Below, piece after piece: positions 43,686 through 52,759 of a stretch of DNA of 64,000 nt. Each line of letters starts with the position of its first letter. The first letter of the stretch is position 1. The notes below the pieces were generated by a model. The model did not search any database, was not told where the DNA came from, and worked only from the letters and a program-made list of their open reading frames with translations. The translations under genes and the position numbers were made by a program. Source of the DNA: Porphyromonas pasteri (GTDB lineage Bacteria; Bacteroidota; Bacteroidia; Bacteroidales; Porphyromonadaceae); NCBI RefSeq assembly GCF_014647755.1, contig NZ_BMPU01000005.1, positions 124,001-188,000 on the forward strand. The letters are read 5' to 3'.

Positions 43686-44138
43686 CTATCGCTTGTGACG
43701 CTCGAAGAAGCGGCGGGCGAAGTCCTTGCAGACCATCGGCAGGCGTACGAGCTTGTCAGCGGGAAGCGTGGAGCGACAGCGCAGGTAATAGGTGCGCTCC
43801 AGCTCGGCTTCGCGGACGTGGAAGTCCAGCATCTGCTCAAGGTGGGTATTCAGCTCGGCTTCGGTCAGCGTCTTGTCGCCCTGACGTACACGGCGGCCGA
43901 GGGTTTCGGTCGAGCGCCATAGAGCGAAGCGCTTATCGTCAAGTTCGTTTAGCACGGGCATCAGTGCATCAACTTCGCCAGCGGTGAGGGAGAGCTCACG
44001 CATCAGGAAGGCACGCTTCTCAGCACGCACCTTCTCGCGCATATCCTTATGATGGTCGGCGCCCTTCTTCTTGGCTTGTGCGGACAGTCCACCCGTCAGG
44101 AGGAGGATGGAGCAAAGGATATAAAGGATTCGCTTCAT
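43686..44138 (-). CDS. Spy/CpxP-like periplasmic protein
   Basis: A 150-aa exported helical protein. The signal peptide MKRILYILCSILLLTGGLSA is cleaved before QAKKK. The mature chain is highly charged and helical, with REKVRAEKRAFLMRELSLTA and EVDALMPVLNELDDKRF; this LTAGEVDALMPVLNEL pattern resembles the LTxxQ-containing Spy/CpxP family of envelope chaperones and stress sensors. It is the last gene of the sigma operon, 14 bases after the probable anti-sigma gene, where such proteins commonly act in the envelope-stress circuit. The exact role is inferred. Confidence 0.7.
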   Translation of the reverse strand: MKRILYILCSILLLTGGLSAQAKKKGADHHKDMREKVRAEKRAFLMRELSLTAGEVDALMPVLNELDDKRFALWRSTETLGRRVRQGDKTLTEAELNTHLEQMLDFHVREAELERTYYLRCRSTLPADKLVRLPMVCKDFARRFFERHKR

Positions 44139-44152
44139 TGTCTTCGTAGGGG

Positions 44153-44569
44153 TTAGCGGGTGGTAGTAAAGGAGGTATTCGTCATCGTCCCGAGGTCGGA
44201 GAGGAGCAAATTGTAATAGGAGTCATATCCTGCTACGGCCGTCATGCGCTCACCGTAGTCGGCGTAGTAGTTGGCATACTCGTCTTCGCTACTGAACTCA
44301 GTCTGGGCCGTAGCGACGGACTTATCCTCGGCAGTCTTCGGTGCGAAGGCACGGAAGATGAGGTTCATCGCGACGAACATCGCCGCCAGATAAGCGATGG
44401 GGCGCAGGCGCGTCCATAGGCTGATGCGGGGAGCTTCGGCGACTTCCTCGGGGGTCTCCTCGGGGATCTTCGCCATGATACGCTCCTCGAGGCTATCGAA
44501 GTAGCCCTCGGGGATGCTATAGTGCCCACGACTCTCGGCGGGAGTAGGTAGGTTAGTTTGCTTATTCAT
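44153..44569 (-). CDS. Probable anti-sigma factor, single-pass membrane protein
   Basis: A 138-aa protein. The cytosolic part (about residues 1-52) has the pattern YSIPEGYFDSLEERIMAKIP, seen in many Bacteroidota membrane proteins placed after ECF sigma genes. One transmembrane helix spans about residues 57-75 (PIAYLAAMFVAMNLIFRAF), and a Tyr/Asp-rich periplasmic tail follows. No zinc-binding His-x3-Cys-x2-Cys motif is present. Position between an ECF sigma factor and a Spy-like protein is the main reason for the call; sequence similarity alone would leave it hypothetical. Confidence 0.6.
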   Translation of the reverse strand: MNKQTNLPTPAESRGHYSIPEGYFDSLEERIMAKIPEETPEEVAEAPRISLWTRLRPIAYLAAMFVAMNLIFRAFAPKTAEDKSVATAQTEFSSEDEYANYYADYGERMTAVAGYDSYYNLLLSDLGTMTNTSFTTTR

Positions 44570-44631
44570 CTCTAAATATATGCGCCCTTATCGGGGCTTC
44601 ACTCTGTGTGACAACTGGTAGGGGAAAAGGT

Positions 44632-45207
44632 TTATTCGCTGCGCTGAAGTTCTTCGGTTACCTTCTTCATCGCGTGGTGGTAGGAGGCCTTGAGTGCGCC
44701 CTCAGACGTGCCGGTAAGTGCGGCCATCTGTTCGTAGGGCATCTCATCGTAGTAGCGGAGGCGGAAGACCAACTGCTGCTTGGCAGGTAGGCTCAATATA
44801 GCCTTCTGCAGGCGCACCTCTGCCTCATCGGCATCGAAGTACTCGTCGGCCGTGAGGCGATCCAGCAGATAGAGTGAGTCACCCTCCTCTGAGGGGGAGA
44901 TGACGTTCTCCTCTTCGTGGCGACGCTTCTTGAGGAAGTTCAGGGCCTCATAGAGGGCGATTCGGTAGAGCCACGTGGAGACCTTCGCCTCGCCACGGAA
45001 GCCTTCGATAGCCTCCCAGGCCTTGATGAAGACGTTCTGCACGAGGTCATCGGTGTCGTCGTGGTTGTAGACCATACGGCGTATCTGCCAGTAGATCTGC
45101 TGCGAGTAGAGGCGCACGACCGTGGTGAAGGCGCTTCGCCGGCGCTCTGGGTCAGCCAGCGCACGCTGGAGCTCCTCTTCAGTGACAAGTGGTTGGGGCA
45201 TCGTCAA
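44632..45207 (-). CDS. ECF-type RNA polymerase sigma factor
   Basis: A 191-aa sigma-70 group 4 protein. Region 2 covers about residues 25-95 (QQIYWQIRRMVYNHDDTDDLVQNVFIKAW contains the core-binding and DNA-melting helices; note DDLVQNVF). Region 4 covers about residues 130-185 with ILSLPAKQQLVFRLRY and the helix-turn-helix YEQMAALTGTSEGALKASYH. The start overlaps the clp stop by four bases, so translation is coupled. It would control envelope genes and probably its own operon, restrained by the membrane protein encoded next. Confidence 0.92.
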   Translation of the reverse strand: MTMPQPLVTEEELQRALADPERRRSAFTTVVRLYSQQIYWQIRRMVYNHDDTDDLVQNVFIKAWEAIEGFRGEAKVSTWLYRIALYEALNFLKKRRHEEENVISPSEEGDSLYLLDRLTADEYFDADEAEVRLQKAILSLPAKQQLVFRLRYYDEMPYEQMAALTGTSEGALKASYHHAMKKVTEELQRSE

Positions 45208-47870
45208 GATTTCTTTGACTTCAGGGTAGCAGGGGCTTTCTTGGCTTGCGTCGGGCTATCGGAAGTACGGCTGGGCTGGATCGCGTAGACGAGCTCGCCG
45301 TCCTTCCCGAGGCTGACGACGAAGGTCTCACCCGTATGGAGCTTCTCCTCGAGGATGTGCTCGACGCAGGGATCCTCCACGAGCTGCTGCAGACGACGGC
45401 GCACGAGGCGGGCTCCGAGAGCGCGATGCGCCTCATCGATACCGACGAAGCGCTTAGCTTCCTCAGTGAGCGTCAGGCCATAGCCCGAGGCTGCGAGGCG
45501 CTCTACGATAGGCTTCAGCTCCAGCGAGACGATCTGCAGGAGCGACTCATCTGAGAGGCTCTCAAAGGCGACCGTACCGTCCAGACGCCCCAAGAACTCG
45601 GGGCTGAAGGTGCGCTCCAGTGCCTTGCGGACAATGCCTTCGCTACGCTCCTGCCCATTGCTGAGGCCAGAGAAGCCGACGGAGCGGGCAAAGTCCTTCG
45701 CTTCGCGCGAACCGACATTGCTCGTCATAATGATGATCGTATTGCGGAAGTCCGCCGTACGCCCCTCCGAGTCTGTCAGACGGCCATCGTCGAGGACCTG
45801 CAGGAGGAGATTATAGATATCGGGATGGGCCTTCTCGATCTCGTCGAGGAGGACCAAGCGATGGGGGCGGGTACGCACGGGCTCCGTGAGTTCGCCACCA
45901 TTGCCGTAGCCGATGTAGCCAGGAGGAGGGCCGATGAGTCGGGAGACGCTATGACGCTCGGCGAACTCACTCATATCGATACGCACCAGCGCCTCTTCAC
46001 TGCCGAAGACCTCCCTCGCCAGCGCCTTTGCCAGATAGGTCTTCCCTACGCCCGTCGGGCCAAGGAAGAGGAAGGAAGCTATGGGATGCTGTCCGTCACG
46101 CAGCCCGAGACGGGCACGCTGCACGGCACGGCTGACGACTGCCACGGCATTATCCTGCCCGACGATACGGCTGCGGAGCTTCGCGGGGAGCTCACGTAGG
46201 CGCTGGAGCTCGGTCTTGTCCTCGATCTGCTCCACGGGGATATTGAGGCGACGAGCCAGACCCTGCAAGAGGTCGTCACGGCTGACAGTCCCCTTGCTTC
46301 GCGTGCCGCTTGTCGTGCCATAGAAGTGGCGATGCAGGCGACGGCGGGTCTCGCTGGCAGCAGCATCGAGGATCTCACCGAGGGCGTAGAGCGCAGGCTC
46401 CTGCGGGAAGTAGCGCTGAGCGAGTGCCAGCAGCTCCTCGTAGGGCGTCTGATAGCTCACCGAGTGGTAATCCGCGAGGAAGGCACGACGACGCTCGAAG
46501 GCCTTACGGAGTGCCTCGCCCTCGAGGGGCTTGATGATGTACTTCGCCGTACTGAGCGAAGCGGCTTCGCTGCGCTCGACAGACTGGCTGTAGGTAGCGG
46601 GAGTAGCGTGGGCAATGCACTGCATACGGCGCCGTGCAAGTCCTACAAAGAGAGCTTCCAAGACTTCGCCACCCGTACGACCGAGGGGCTTCAGGAGGCT
46701 GAGGTCACCGATATAGAGGAGCACAGAGGGATCGGCCTTGAGTCGCTCAAAGAGTGACTGCAGGTACTGCTCTGCCCCACCCATCATCTGGCTTGCAGAG
46801 GCTAAGCGCAGCGGGTCAAGCTCCAGCACCGACTGGTAGCGGAAGCCCTGTGGCGTAGCACTCAGCTTATCGGCTACACTCGCACTACCGCCCTTAGCAT
46901 CCAGCTCAGCACGGCGATCCATGTGACGAACAAGCGCCTTGATGATAGGCTCGGGGCTGTCGTGGAGCTCATGCACCAAGACGACCGAGGGATAGCTCTC
47001 ACGTGAGAGTATCTGTATGAGGTCACGCGCTTCATCATCATAGGGCATCGGCTCCACCTTCCCCTCATGGGTTGTGGGGGAGGTGCTCGTCACACGGCGA
47101 CCGAAGTCAGCGTAGGGGAAGCTCCCATCCTTCGGGGCTTCTTCGCCCTCGGGGAGCTTACCGAGCATGCGGTCGACCTGCGTGCTGATGCTCTCAGCGA
47201 GTGCCTGCAGGAGTTCGTCGCTGGGTGGCAGTTCGCCATCGCCACCGAGCCCAGGCCCCTTCATCTGCGCCAGATCTATGCGAATGGGGATACGGCGGAC
47301 GCGGTCTTGGGACAAGACGATCGCCTGGGCCTGCGCTGAAGGTTTATCCGAGGCAGGCTGGCTTGGCTTGGGCTCCGCGAGCTTTGGAGCGCTCTCCTCA
47401 GCGGTAGTCTTACTGCCCTCAAGGAGCATAGCGACACGATGGAGCTGGGGGTCGGTATGCTCGTTGATGCGGTGGGCTACGAGGTAATGCGTGAGGAGCG
47501 TCGGGGGCGAACAGAAGTATAGGCTATAGAGGAGGTGCAGCGCACTGATGGCCTGCGCCCCGAGGAGCGTGGAGATCTGCGCCGCACGCGCCAGCGTGCT
47601 ATGCGCTTCGATGCTGTAGAAGACGTGTGCGGGGTCTTCCTTATCGTCCGGCTGGATATGCTCGTCCACCTCGCGCAGCACCTCCTTCACGGAGATATTA
47701 CGATCCATCAGGAAGCGGATAGCGGCGCTGGTGCCTTCGCTGAGCACGCCCCACAGGAGGAGGTCATTCGTGATCTCGCCACAGCGCAGCTCCTTGGCGT
47801 GCTCGGCAGCGAGCTCGAGGGCCGCACGGAAGGTATCGGTATAGTTGTACTTGACAGGATTACGCTTCAT
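45204..47870 (-). CDS. clpC: ClpA/ClpC-family ATPase with degenerate first ATPase domain
   Basis: An 888-aa Clp/Hsp100 protein. The N-domain covers residues 1-150. The first AAA region (about 275-510) has lost its signature: where Walker A should be it reads YPSVVLVHELHDSPEPI (293-309), and the Walker B place reads VLLYIGDLSLL (383-393) without the acidic pair. The second AAA domain is intact, with GPTGVGKT (604-611), LLDEIEKAHPD (about 673-684) and arginine-finger region FLGRLD. VGF (731-733) matches the ClpP-docking loop of ClpC, so it probably feeds ClpP. It starts 12 bases after the ABC exporter gene and overlaps the sigma gene. The symbol is tentative. Confidence 0.82.
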   Translation of the reverse strand: MKRNPVKYNYTDTFRAALELAAEHAKELRCGEITNDLLLWGVLSEGTSAAIRFLMDRNISVKEVLREVDEHIQPDDKEDPAHVFYSIEAHSTLARAAQISTLLGAQAISALHLLYSLYFCSPPTLLTHYLVAHRINEHTDPQLHRVAMLLEGSKTTAEESAPKLAEPKPSQPASDKPSAQAQAIVLSQDRVRRIPIRIDLAQMKGPGLGGDGELPPSDELLQALAESISTQVDRMLGKLPEGEEAPKDGSFPYADFGRRVTSTSPTTHEGKVEPMPYDDEARDLIQILSRESYPSVVLVHELHDSPEPIIKALVRHMDRRAELDAKGGSASVADKLSATPQGFRYQSVLELDPLRLASASQMMGGAEQYLQSLFERLKADPSVLLYIGDLSLLKPLGRTGGEVLEALFVGLARRRMQCIAHATPATYSQSVERSEAASLSTAKYIIKPLEGEALRKAFERRRAFLADYHSVSYQTPYEELLALAQRYFPQEPALYALGEILDAAASETRRRLHRHFYGTTSGTRSKGTVSRDDLLQGLARRLNIPVEQIEDKTELQRLRELPAKLRSRIVGQDNAVAVVSRAVQRARLGLRDGQHPIASFLFLGPTGVGKTYLAKALAREVFGSEEALVRIDMSEFAERHSVSRLIGPPPGYIGYGNGGELTEPVRTRPHRLVLLDEIEKAHPDIYNLLLQVLDDGRLTDSEGRTADFRNTIIIMTSNVGSREAKDFARSVGFSGLSNGQERSEGIVRKALERTFSPEFLGRLDGTVAFESLSDESLLQIVSLELKPIVERLAASGYGLTLTEEAKRFVGIDEAHRALGARLVRRRLQQLVEDPCVEHILEEKLHTGETFVVSLGKDGELVYAIQPSRTSDSPTQAKKAPATLKSKKS

Positions 47871-47882
47871 CTCTGTGTCCGC

Positions 47883-49739
47883 TTAGGATTTGACTTGGAT
47901 AGCATGCAGCTTGGCGTAGTGTCCGCCGAGTGCGAGGAGCTCGTCGTGCGTACCCTGCTCGACGATACGTCCGTCATCGACGACGCAGATGACGTCGGCA
48001 TGGATGATCGTCGAGAGGCGGTGGGCGATGACGATGGTCGTACGGCCCTCCATGAGGTGATCCAAGGCACTCTGCACAAGGCGCTCGCTCTTGGTATCGA
48101 GGGCCGAAGTGGCTTCGTCGAGGATGAGGATCGGGGGATTCTTATAGACGGCACGGGCGATAGAGAGGCGCTGACGCTGACCACCGGAGAGCTTACCCCC
48201 ACGGTCACCGATATTGGTATCATAGCCTGCAGGCATCTCATTGATGAACTCATCGGCGTGCGCGACTTCGGCAGCCTGACGCACCTTCTCGAGGGTAGCA
48301 CCCTCGACACCGAAGGCGATATTCTCAAAGACTGAAGCATTGAAGAGGATGGGTTCCTGATTGACGTTCCCCATGAGGCGGCGCAGATCAGCTACCGCGA
48401 CCTCACGAATATCTGTGCCATCGATGGTGATGCGCCCCTCGACGACGTCGTAGAAGCGTGGGATGAGGTCCACGAGCGTACTCTTCCCCGAGCCCGAATG
48501 CCCGACGAGCGCGACGGTCTGCCCCTTGCGGATCGTGAGATCTACGTCACGTAGTACCCACTCCTCTGCGTAGCGGAAGGAGACCTTCTCGAGACGGATC
48601 GCCTCGTTGAAGACGACGGGCTTAGGCTCGGCAGGGTCTGTGATCGTGCTCTCGGCCTGGAGGATGCGGTCAACACGCTCCATCGAGCCCATACCACGGC
48701 GTATAGCATAGGCACCCTTGCTGAGGTCCTTCAGCGGGTTGATGAGGCTGTAGAAGATGACGAGATAGTAGATAAAGGTCGAGGCATCGATGCTGCTATC
48801 TCGATTGAGGATGAGCGAGCCGCCATACCACAGCACGATAGCGATGGTCGCTGTACCGAGCAGCTCACTCACGGGGTGCGCGAGGAGCTGACGGCGATTC
48901 ACACCGATGACCGTCTGGCGGTACTCCTCGTTGGAGTCACGGAAGCGCTTGTCGACGAACTCCTCCGCGGTGAAGGCCTTGACGATACGCAGCCCGCCGA
49001 GTGTCTCCTCGACCTGACTGATGAGCTGCCCCCACTGGTTCTGCGCCTCGAGGCTAGTGCGCTTGAGCGACTTCCCTACGCGTCCCATGACGAAGCCCGC
49101 GATGGGCAGGACGAGGAAGACGAAGAGGGTGAGCTGCCAACTGATGACGAGCATCGAGCCGAGGTACACGAAGATGAGGATAGGGTTCTTCAGAAGGAGA
49201 TCGAGCGAACTCATCACGGAGTTCTCCACCTCCCCGACGTCCCCCGTGATACGGGCCAGCACGTCACCCTTGCGCTCTTCGCTGAAGAAGCCCAGCGGCA
49301 GGGCAAGGATCTTTGCATTGAGCTGATTGCGCAGGTCACGGACGACCCCCGTACGGATAGGCACGAGGAAGAAGCCCCCGAGGTAGGTAGCACCGACCTT
49401 CAGGAGCGTCATCAGCACCAGATAGATACCGAGGATGATGAGCGTGTAAGAGGCTCCCTCGGTCTCGATAAGCTGAGAGACGAAGTAGCCGAAGTTATTC
49501 GTCACCACCTCCTTCATCTGCGACCAACCCGCTTGGGTGGTGAGGTCAAGCGAGCTGAAGGGGATATAAGTCGTCACCCGCTCCTCGATCTGGAAGAGGA
49601 TATTGAGGATGGGCATCACGAGGGCGAAGGCCACCAGATTGAGCAAAGCGCTCAGGATGTTGAAGAGCACCGCAAGGCTCAAGTACCCCTTATAATAAGG
49701 AGCGATGAAGCGGCGGATCAACATGAATATATCTTTCAT
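47883..49739 (-). CDS. ABC exporter, MsbA-like half transporter
   Basis: A 618-aa fusion of a six-helix membrane domain (residues 1-330) and an ATPase domain. The ATPase shows Walker A ALVGHSGSGKST, Q-loop NQEPILFNAS, signature LSGGQRQRL, Walker B ILILDEATSALD and switch His in IAHRLST. It would act as a homodimer; related proteins export lipid A, lipids or drugs. The insertion at about residues 50-95, a longer first periplasmic loop, is usual in Bacteroidota homologues. It leads a five-gene operon with clp, sigma, anti-sigma and Spy-like genes, from a -7 box at 49827-49834. Confidence 0.9.
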   Translation of the reverse strand: MKDIFMLIRRFIAPYYKGYLSLAVLFNILSALLNLVAFALVMPILNILFQIEERVTTYIPFSSLDLTTQAGWSQMKEVVTNNFGYFVSQLIETEGASYTLIILGIYLVLMTLLKVGATYLGGFFLVPIRTGVVRDLRNQLNAKILALPLGFFSEERKGDVLARITGDVGEVENSVMSSLDLLLKNPILIFVYLGSMLVISWQLTLFVFLVLPIAGFVMGRVGKSLKRTSLEAQNQWGQLISQVEETLGGLRIVKAFTAEEFVDKRFRDSNEEYRQTVIGVNRRQLLAHPVSELLGTATIAIVLWYGGSLILNRDSSIDASTFIYYLVIFYSLINPLKDLSKGAYAIRRGMGSMERVDRILQAESTITDPAEPKPVVFNEAIRLEKVSFRYAEEWVLRDVDLTIRKGQTVALVGHSGSGKSTLVDLIPRFYDVVEGRITIDGTDIREVAVADLRRLMGNVNQEPILFNASVFENIAFGVEGATLEKVRQAAEVAHADEFINEMPAGYDTNIGDRGGKLSGGQRQRLSIARAVYKNPPILILDEATSALDTKSERLVQSALDHLMEGRTTIVIAHRLSTIIHADVICVVDDGRIVEQGTHDELLALGGHYAKLHAIQVKS

Positions 49740-49826
49740 CTATGCATCTTAGGGCTCGCATACCGCCCTTTCCCCGAGGGCAAAGCGGCGACACGGAGGC
49801 TACTTATCCTAATCTAATATTACCCC

Positions 49827-49834
49827 CAAAGATA
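49827..49834 (-). promoter_or_regulatory. -7 promoter box of the ABC-clp-sigma operon
   Basis: TATCTTTG on the minus strand, 88 bases before the start at 49739. It looks like a housekeeping box. Confidence 0.65.
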
Positions 49835-49925
49835 CGACAATGCCACGGCTTACTCCTTGGCTACTGTTCTGCTATGACTAAACACCCTGCAAGCAAATAC
49901 CCCTACGCCTGCGCTTAGATACACT

Positions 49926-49962
49926 TCACCCTCCTATAGCAGGCAAAGCCATAGGAGGGTGA
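49926..49962 (-). terminator. Terminator of the MACPF-associated lipoprotein pair
   Basis: TCACCCTCCTAT pairs with ATAGGAGGGTGA around an inner GGC/GCC, 13 bases beyond the lipoprotein stop. Confidence 0.75.
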
Positions 49963-49974
49963 GGGACTTAAAGA

Positions 49975-51060
49975 CTACGAGATAGCTATACTCAGATCGA
50001 TCTCATCGCTCCCCCTATCTCCATAGGGAACACCTCGTGACCAAAATTCGATCTGTCCCTTAATACTACATGGCTGACCATATAAAGGATCCGTTCGATC
50101 ATCTACTGGCATGAATTTACCCAATGTAAAGGTATCATCACCTGTTTCTCGTTCAATAGCGAACTCTATGATGTGTCTCCCCGAACCAGGAAGAAATTTT
50201 TTTCCCACACAATCCTCTGTAACAGTACCACCACGTACAAGTTGCCGAATATACTCAAATCCCCCACTGGGTTCAATTATGATCGGTTGACCTATCTGAG
50301 AAATAATCAAACGTCCCATATAGGTAGTTGCATATCGTATCCACCATCTAACGATAAATCCAACCTGTTTTTGAGCAGTAACCTTAATATATAGGCGCTT
50401 ACTATTGGCATCCACCCCTATTACTCCACGGCACTTACGATTTGAGGTTTTCCCAAAGGCATTATTTGCCCGGAAGCCATGAGAATGGATAGGATACAGT
50501 GAAACCTCTTTGTAACTCCCAGATGCACCTATCGCCTCGTCGTAATTATCAGAAAGCCCAAGAGTACAAATTGAGTCTCCTATCAAATAATGACCCGATT
50601 TATTCGCAATCATAGATTCAGACAGCGATCGAGCTCGACATACTGGATATGGATCGTATGCACCATCAACCGTAGAGACCCGATAAAGAGCATATAATTG
50701 CGACTTTATCTTTATTGTTTGGTACTCATCCCCTTCCAAAAACAAAACTGAGTCACGCATAATTCCATCTGATATAGATCGCTCAACGGCTCTATAAGAA
50801 GAGAAAAAACTATGCTTCTGTACAAAGCTATCTGTTTCAGGAACATGCTGAAGGTAGTGCTGGAGAGACATCACATTCTTAAATTTCAGAGTCTGTTCAC
50901 CCTCAAATTCCACCATTTGGGGGGCAGACACATAAGATTCTCCCTCATTTATCGATTCTTGTTTTAATGGATGCTCCAGGTCTGGAGCATCGGAAGAACA
51001 AGAGAATAAGAATGGCACTACCATACAGAGTAGTGTAAAAACACTATAATAAATTCTCAT
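49975..51060 (-). CDS. AT-rich lipoprotein beside the MACPF gene, unknown function
   Basis: A 361-aa lipoprotein with lipobox LFSC (Cys21) followed by SSDAPD. No domain is certain; the layout (short N-terminal region, then a C-terminal ~150-residue beta-rich part with FIVRWWIRYATTYMG and GRHIIEFAIE) weakly recalls Bacteroidales lipoproteins annotated DUF4848, but I cannot confirm this. It follows the MACPF gene by 33 bases and shares its markedly lower GC content, so the two arrived and act together. It could be a toxin partner, an immunity protein or a second surface effector. Confidence 0.65.
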   Translation of the reverse strand: MRIYYSVFTLLCMVVPFLFSCSSDAPDLEHPLKQESINEGESYVSAPQMVEFEGEQTLKFKNVMSLQHYLQHVPETDSFVQKHSFFSSYRAVERSISDGIMRDSVLFLEGDEYQTIKIKSQLYALYRVSTVDGAYDPYPVCRARSLSESMIANKSGHYLIGDSICTLGLSDNYDEAIGASGSYKEVSLYPIHSHGFRANNAFGKTSNRKCRGVIGVDANSKRLYIKVTAQKQVGFIVRWWIRYATTYMGRLIISQIGQPIIIEPSGGFEYIRQLVRGGTVTEDCVGKKFLPGSGRHIIEFAIERETGDDTFTLGKFMPVDDRTDPLYGQPCSIKGQIEFWSRGVPYGDRGSDEIDLSIAIS

Positions 51061-51093
51061 ACTCGCTATTGTTTAGAGTTACAATCCAAGTAG

Positions 51094-52563
51094 CTATTGT
51101 GCTACGCCCCTTGACTTACGGACAAAGAGATTTGCCAAGGAATACTGATTTAACTCCGCAGTTGGAATAGCTGGATTCAGCCCCCAGAAGCGCAAATTCT
51201 CTGTATCTTCCGCCTTAGTTCGTAACGCAAAGTCTCGGCACAGATACTTCGAGGACTTAAGACTTTGGAAAGTCCATAGCCCAGATTCATTCAGCTGGGC
51301 ATACCATCTATGCATCGAGCGACCAGTTTCATCAAAAGTACGATAGGCATTTGGACCTATAAAGATATACACTTGACCGCTTTCATATCTTGGCATTATT
51401 ACATCCAGATATTCAGAGTGATAATCGACTATACCATAAGTATCTGGATCTGAAAATACATACATCGTGCCTCCTACACCCTGAGGACGAATCAAATCCA
51501 GAATCCCAGAGAAGTATTTCACCTTCAATGGGAGATCAGATATCAAAGAAGGAATAAGGGGATTATCACCCTTGAGAGCAAAGAAAGAAGAACGAGCATT
51601 CATTCGTATCTGCTCCGCAAAAGACTTGTGATCTATAGGAGCTATTTCTTTAGAGCCATCAAAGAGAATGGTTGGCAACAGTAAGGATTGTGGTGGAATA
51701 TAGTCGCTTCCCGACTGTATGTATGTAACTCCAATCTTACTCTGACTATTAGTAAGTTTTCGTTGAACCTCATGACTCAACGTCCCTTTATCTGACCAAA
51801 GGGCAGCATGAATCTTTGCAACATCTCCCTCTGTAAAACTATTCTTGCTGGCAGAAATAGCCAAGTCCTGAAATGCCCCTGTCGTATATGAGGTCACTAA
51901 ATGAGTTCCATATTTCTCGACTAACTCTGCAGCTGTAAGTTTCTTGAGATCTCGCACAAAACGCTTATGCAAGTAAAACTCAAAATCAGACACATCCCGA
52001 ATATCATAACTTTCCGAGAGATATTTATAGCCCAGAATACTTCTGTAGATATAGCTCGCAGTTTCACTTGAAGTATATCTTTTGTTTGTATATCCCAAAG
52101 TCACAGGTTTATATTCAGCACCAACGGAAATCGTCAACGAATCACTGTAGGAGCGACTGTTCAGAATCGAGTAGGTTCGAATATACGGATCCTTAGGGTT
52201 CTCATCTCGTTCTATTTGCTCTGGAGCATAAGCCTCAGGATCAACAGGACGACCAAATGGAGACCAAGGATTATCCGCCGTCAAACGAGCCTTATCCAAG
52301 ATATCCCATTCCGCAAAGCCATCCCGATCATTATTGGTATGCTTTATTAGATTAAAGCTTCTACCTAAGAAACGATCTGGAGCAAGCTCTCGCTCTGAAA
52401 GACCTCGGAGATAAGAGAACTTAGGATAGTCGTCTTGACCTGAGCTACTCTCTCTACTCTCTGGAGTTTTACTCTCTGGAGCATCACCATCCTTACAAGC
52501 CCCGAAGCTAAGCACAAGCAAGGCGATAAGGGAAACACATGGAAGCGTTCTTCTTACTTTCAT
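51094..52563 (-). CDS. MACPF (perforin-type) lipoprotein, BSAP-like
   Basis: A 489-aa lipoprotein: lipobox SFGAC (Cys23), then a Ser/Glu-rich linker. Residues about 130-330 form a MACPF domain: the signature ELVEKYGTHLVTSY has YGTH at 218-221 and is followed by a TGAF turn, with amphipathic stretches on both sides that would be the pore-forming helices. Residues about 350-489 form a separate beta-rich domain with several Trp/Tyr, plausibly for target binding. In Bacteroides, secreted MACPF proteins (BSAP) kill related strains; the same role is inferred here. The gene is clearly more AT-rich than its surroundings, a sign of transfer. Confidence 0.82.
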   Translation of the reverse strand: MKVRRTLPCVSLIALLVLSFGACKDGDAPESKTPESRESSSGQDDYPKFSYLRGLSERELAPDRFLGRSFNLIKHTNNDRDGFAEWDILDKARLTADNPWSPFGRPVDPEAYAPEQIERDENPKDPYIRTYSILNSRSYSDSLTISVGAEYKPVTLGYTNKRYTSSETASYIYRSILGYKYLSESYDIRDVSDFEFYLHKRFVRDLKKLTAAELVEKYGTHLVTSYTTGAFQDLAISASKNSFTEGDVAKIHAALWSDKGTLSHEVQRKLTNSQSKIGVTYIQSGSDYIPPQSLLLPTILFDGSKEIAPIDHKSFAEQIRMNARSSFFALKGDNPLIPSLISDLPLKVKYFSGILDLIRPQGVGGTMYVFSDPDTYGIVDYHSEYLDVIMPRYESGQVYIFIGPNAYRTFDETGRSMHRWYAQLNESGLWTFQSLKSSKYLCRDFALRTKAEDTENLRFWGLNPAIPTAELNQYSLANLFVRKSRGVAQ

Positions 52564-52633
52564 TTTAGATTAGACTAAGACATAAAACCTATGTATGTGG
52601 CAGACCCTATCGTAGAGAAGGCACATCACATTG

Positions 52634-52641
52634 CAAATATA
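52634..52641 (-). promoter_or_regulatory. -7 promoter box of the MACPF operon
   Basis: TATATTTG on the minus strand, 71 bases before the start at 52563. Confidence 0.6.
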
Positions 52642-52695
52642 TGGATATGTTCTGATATACCAAAAGGCAAGAGGAGAACACCTGAGTAGAAAGCG

Positions 52696-52733
52696 ACGGG
52701 GCCACTACCGAAGGATATCGGCAGTGGCCCCGT
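52696..52733 (-). terminator. Terminator of aroQ-pyk
   Basis: ACGGGGCCACT-CCGA pairs with TCGG-AGTGGCCCCGT, 27 bases after the pyk stop. Confidence 0.75.
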
Positions 52734-52759
52734 AAAGAGGTATTCAGCGAAGCGCCGAA

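Noticed and set aside
43281-43922. 213-codon plus-strand frame through locus G
   Set aside because: It translates the composite repeat and then runs antisense through the Spy-like gene. The same frame is broken by stops at locus F.
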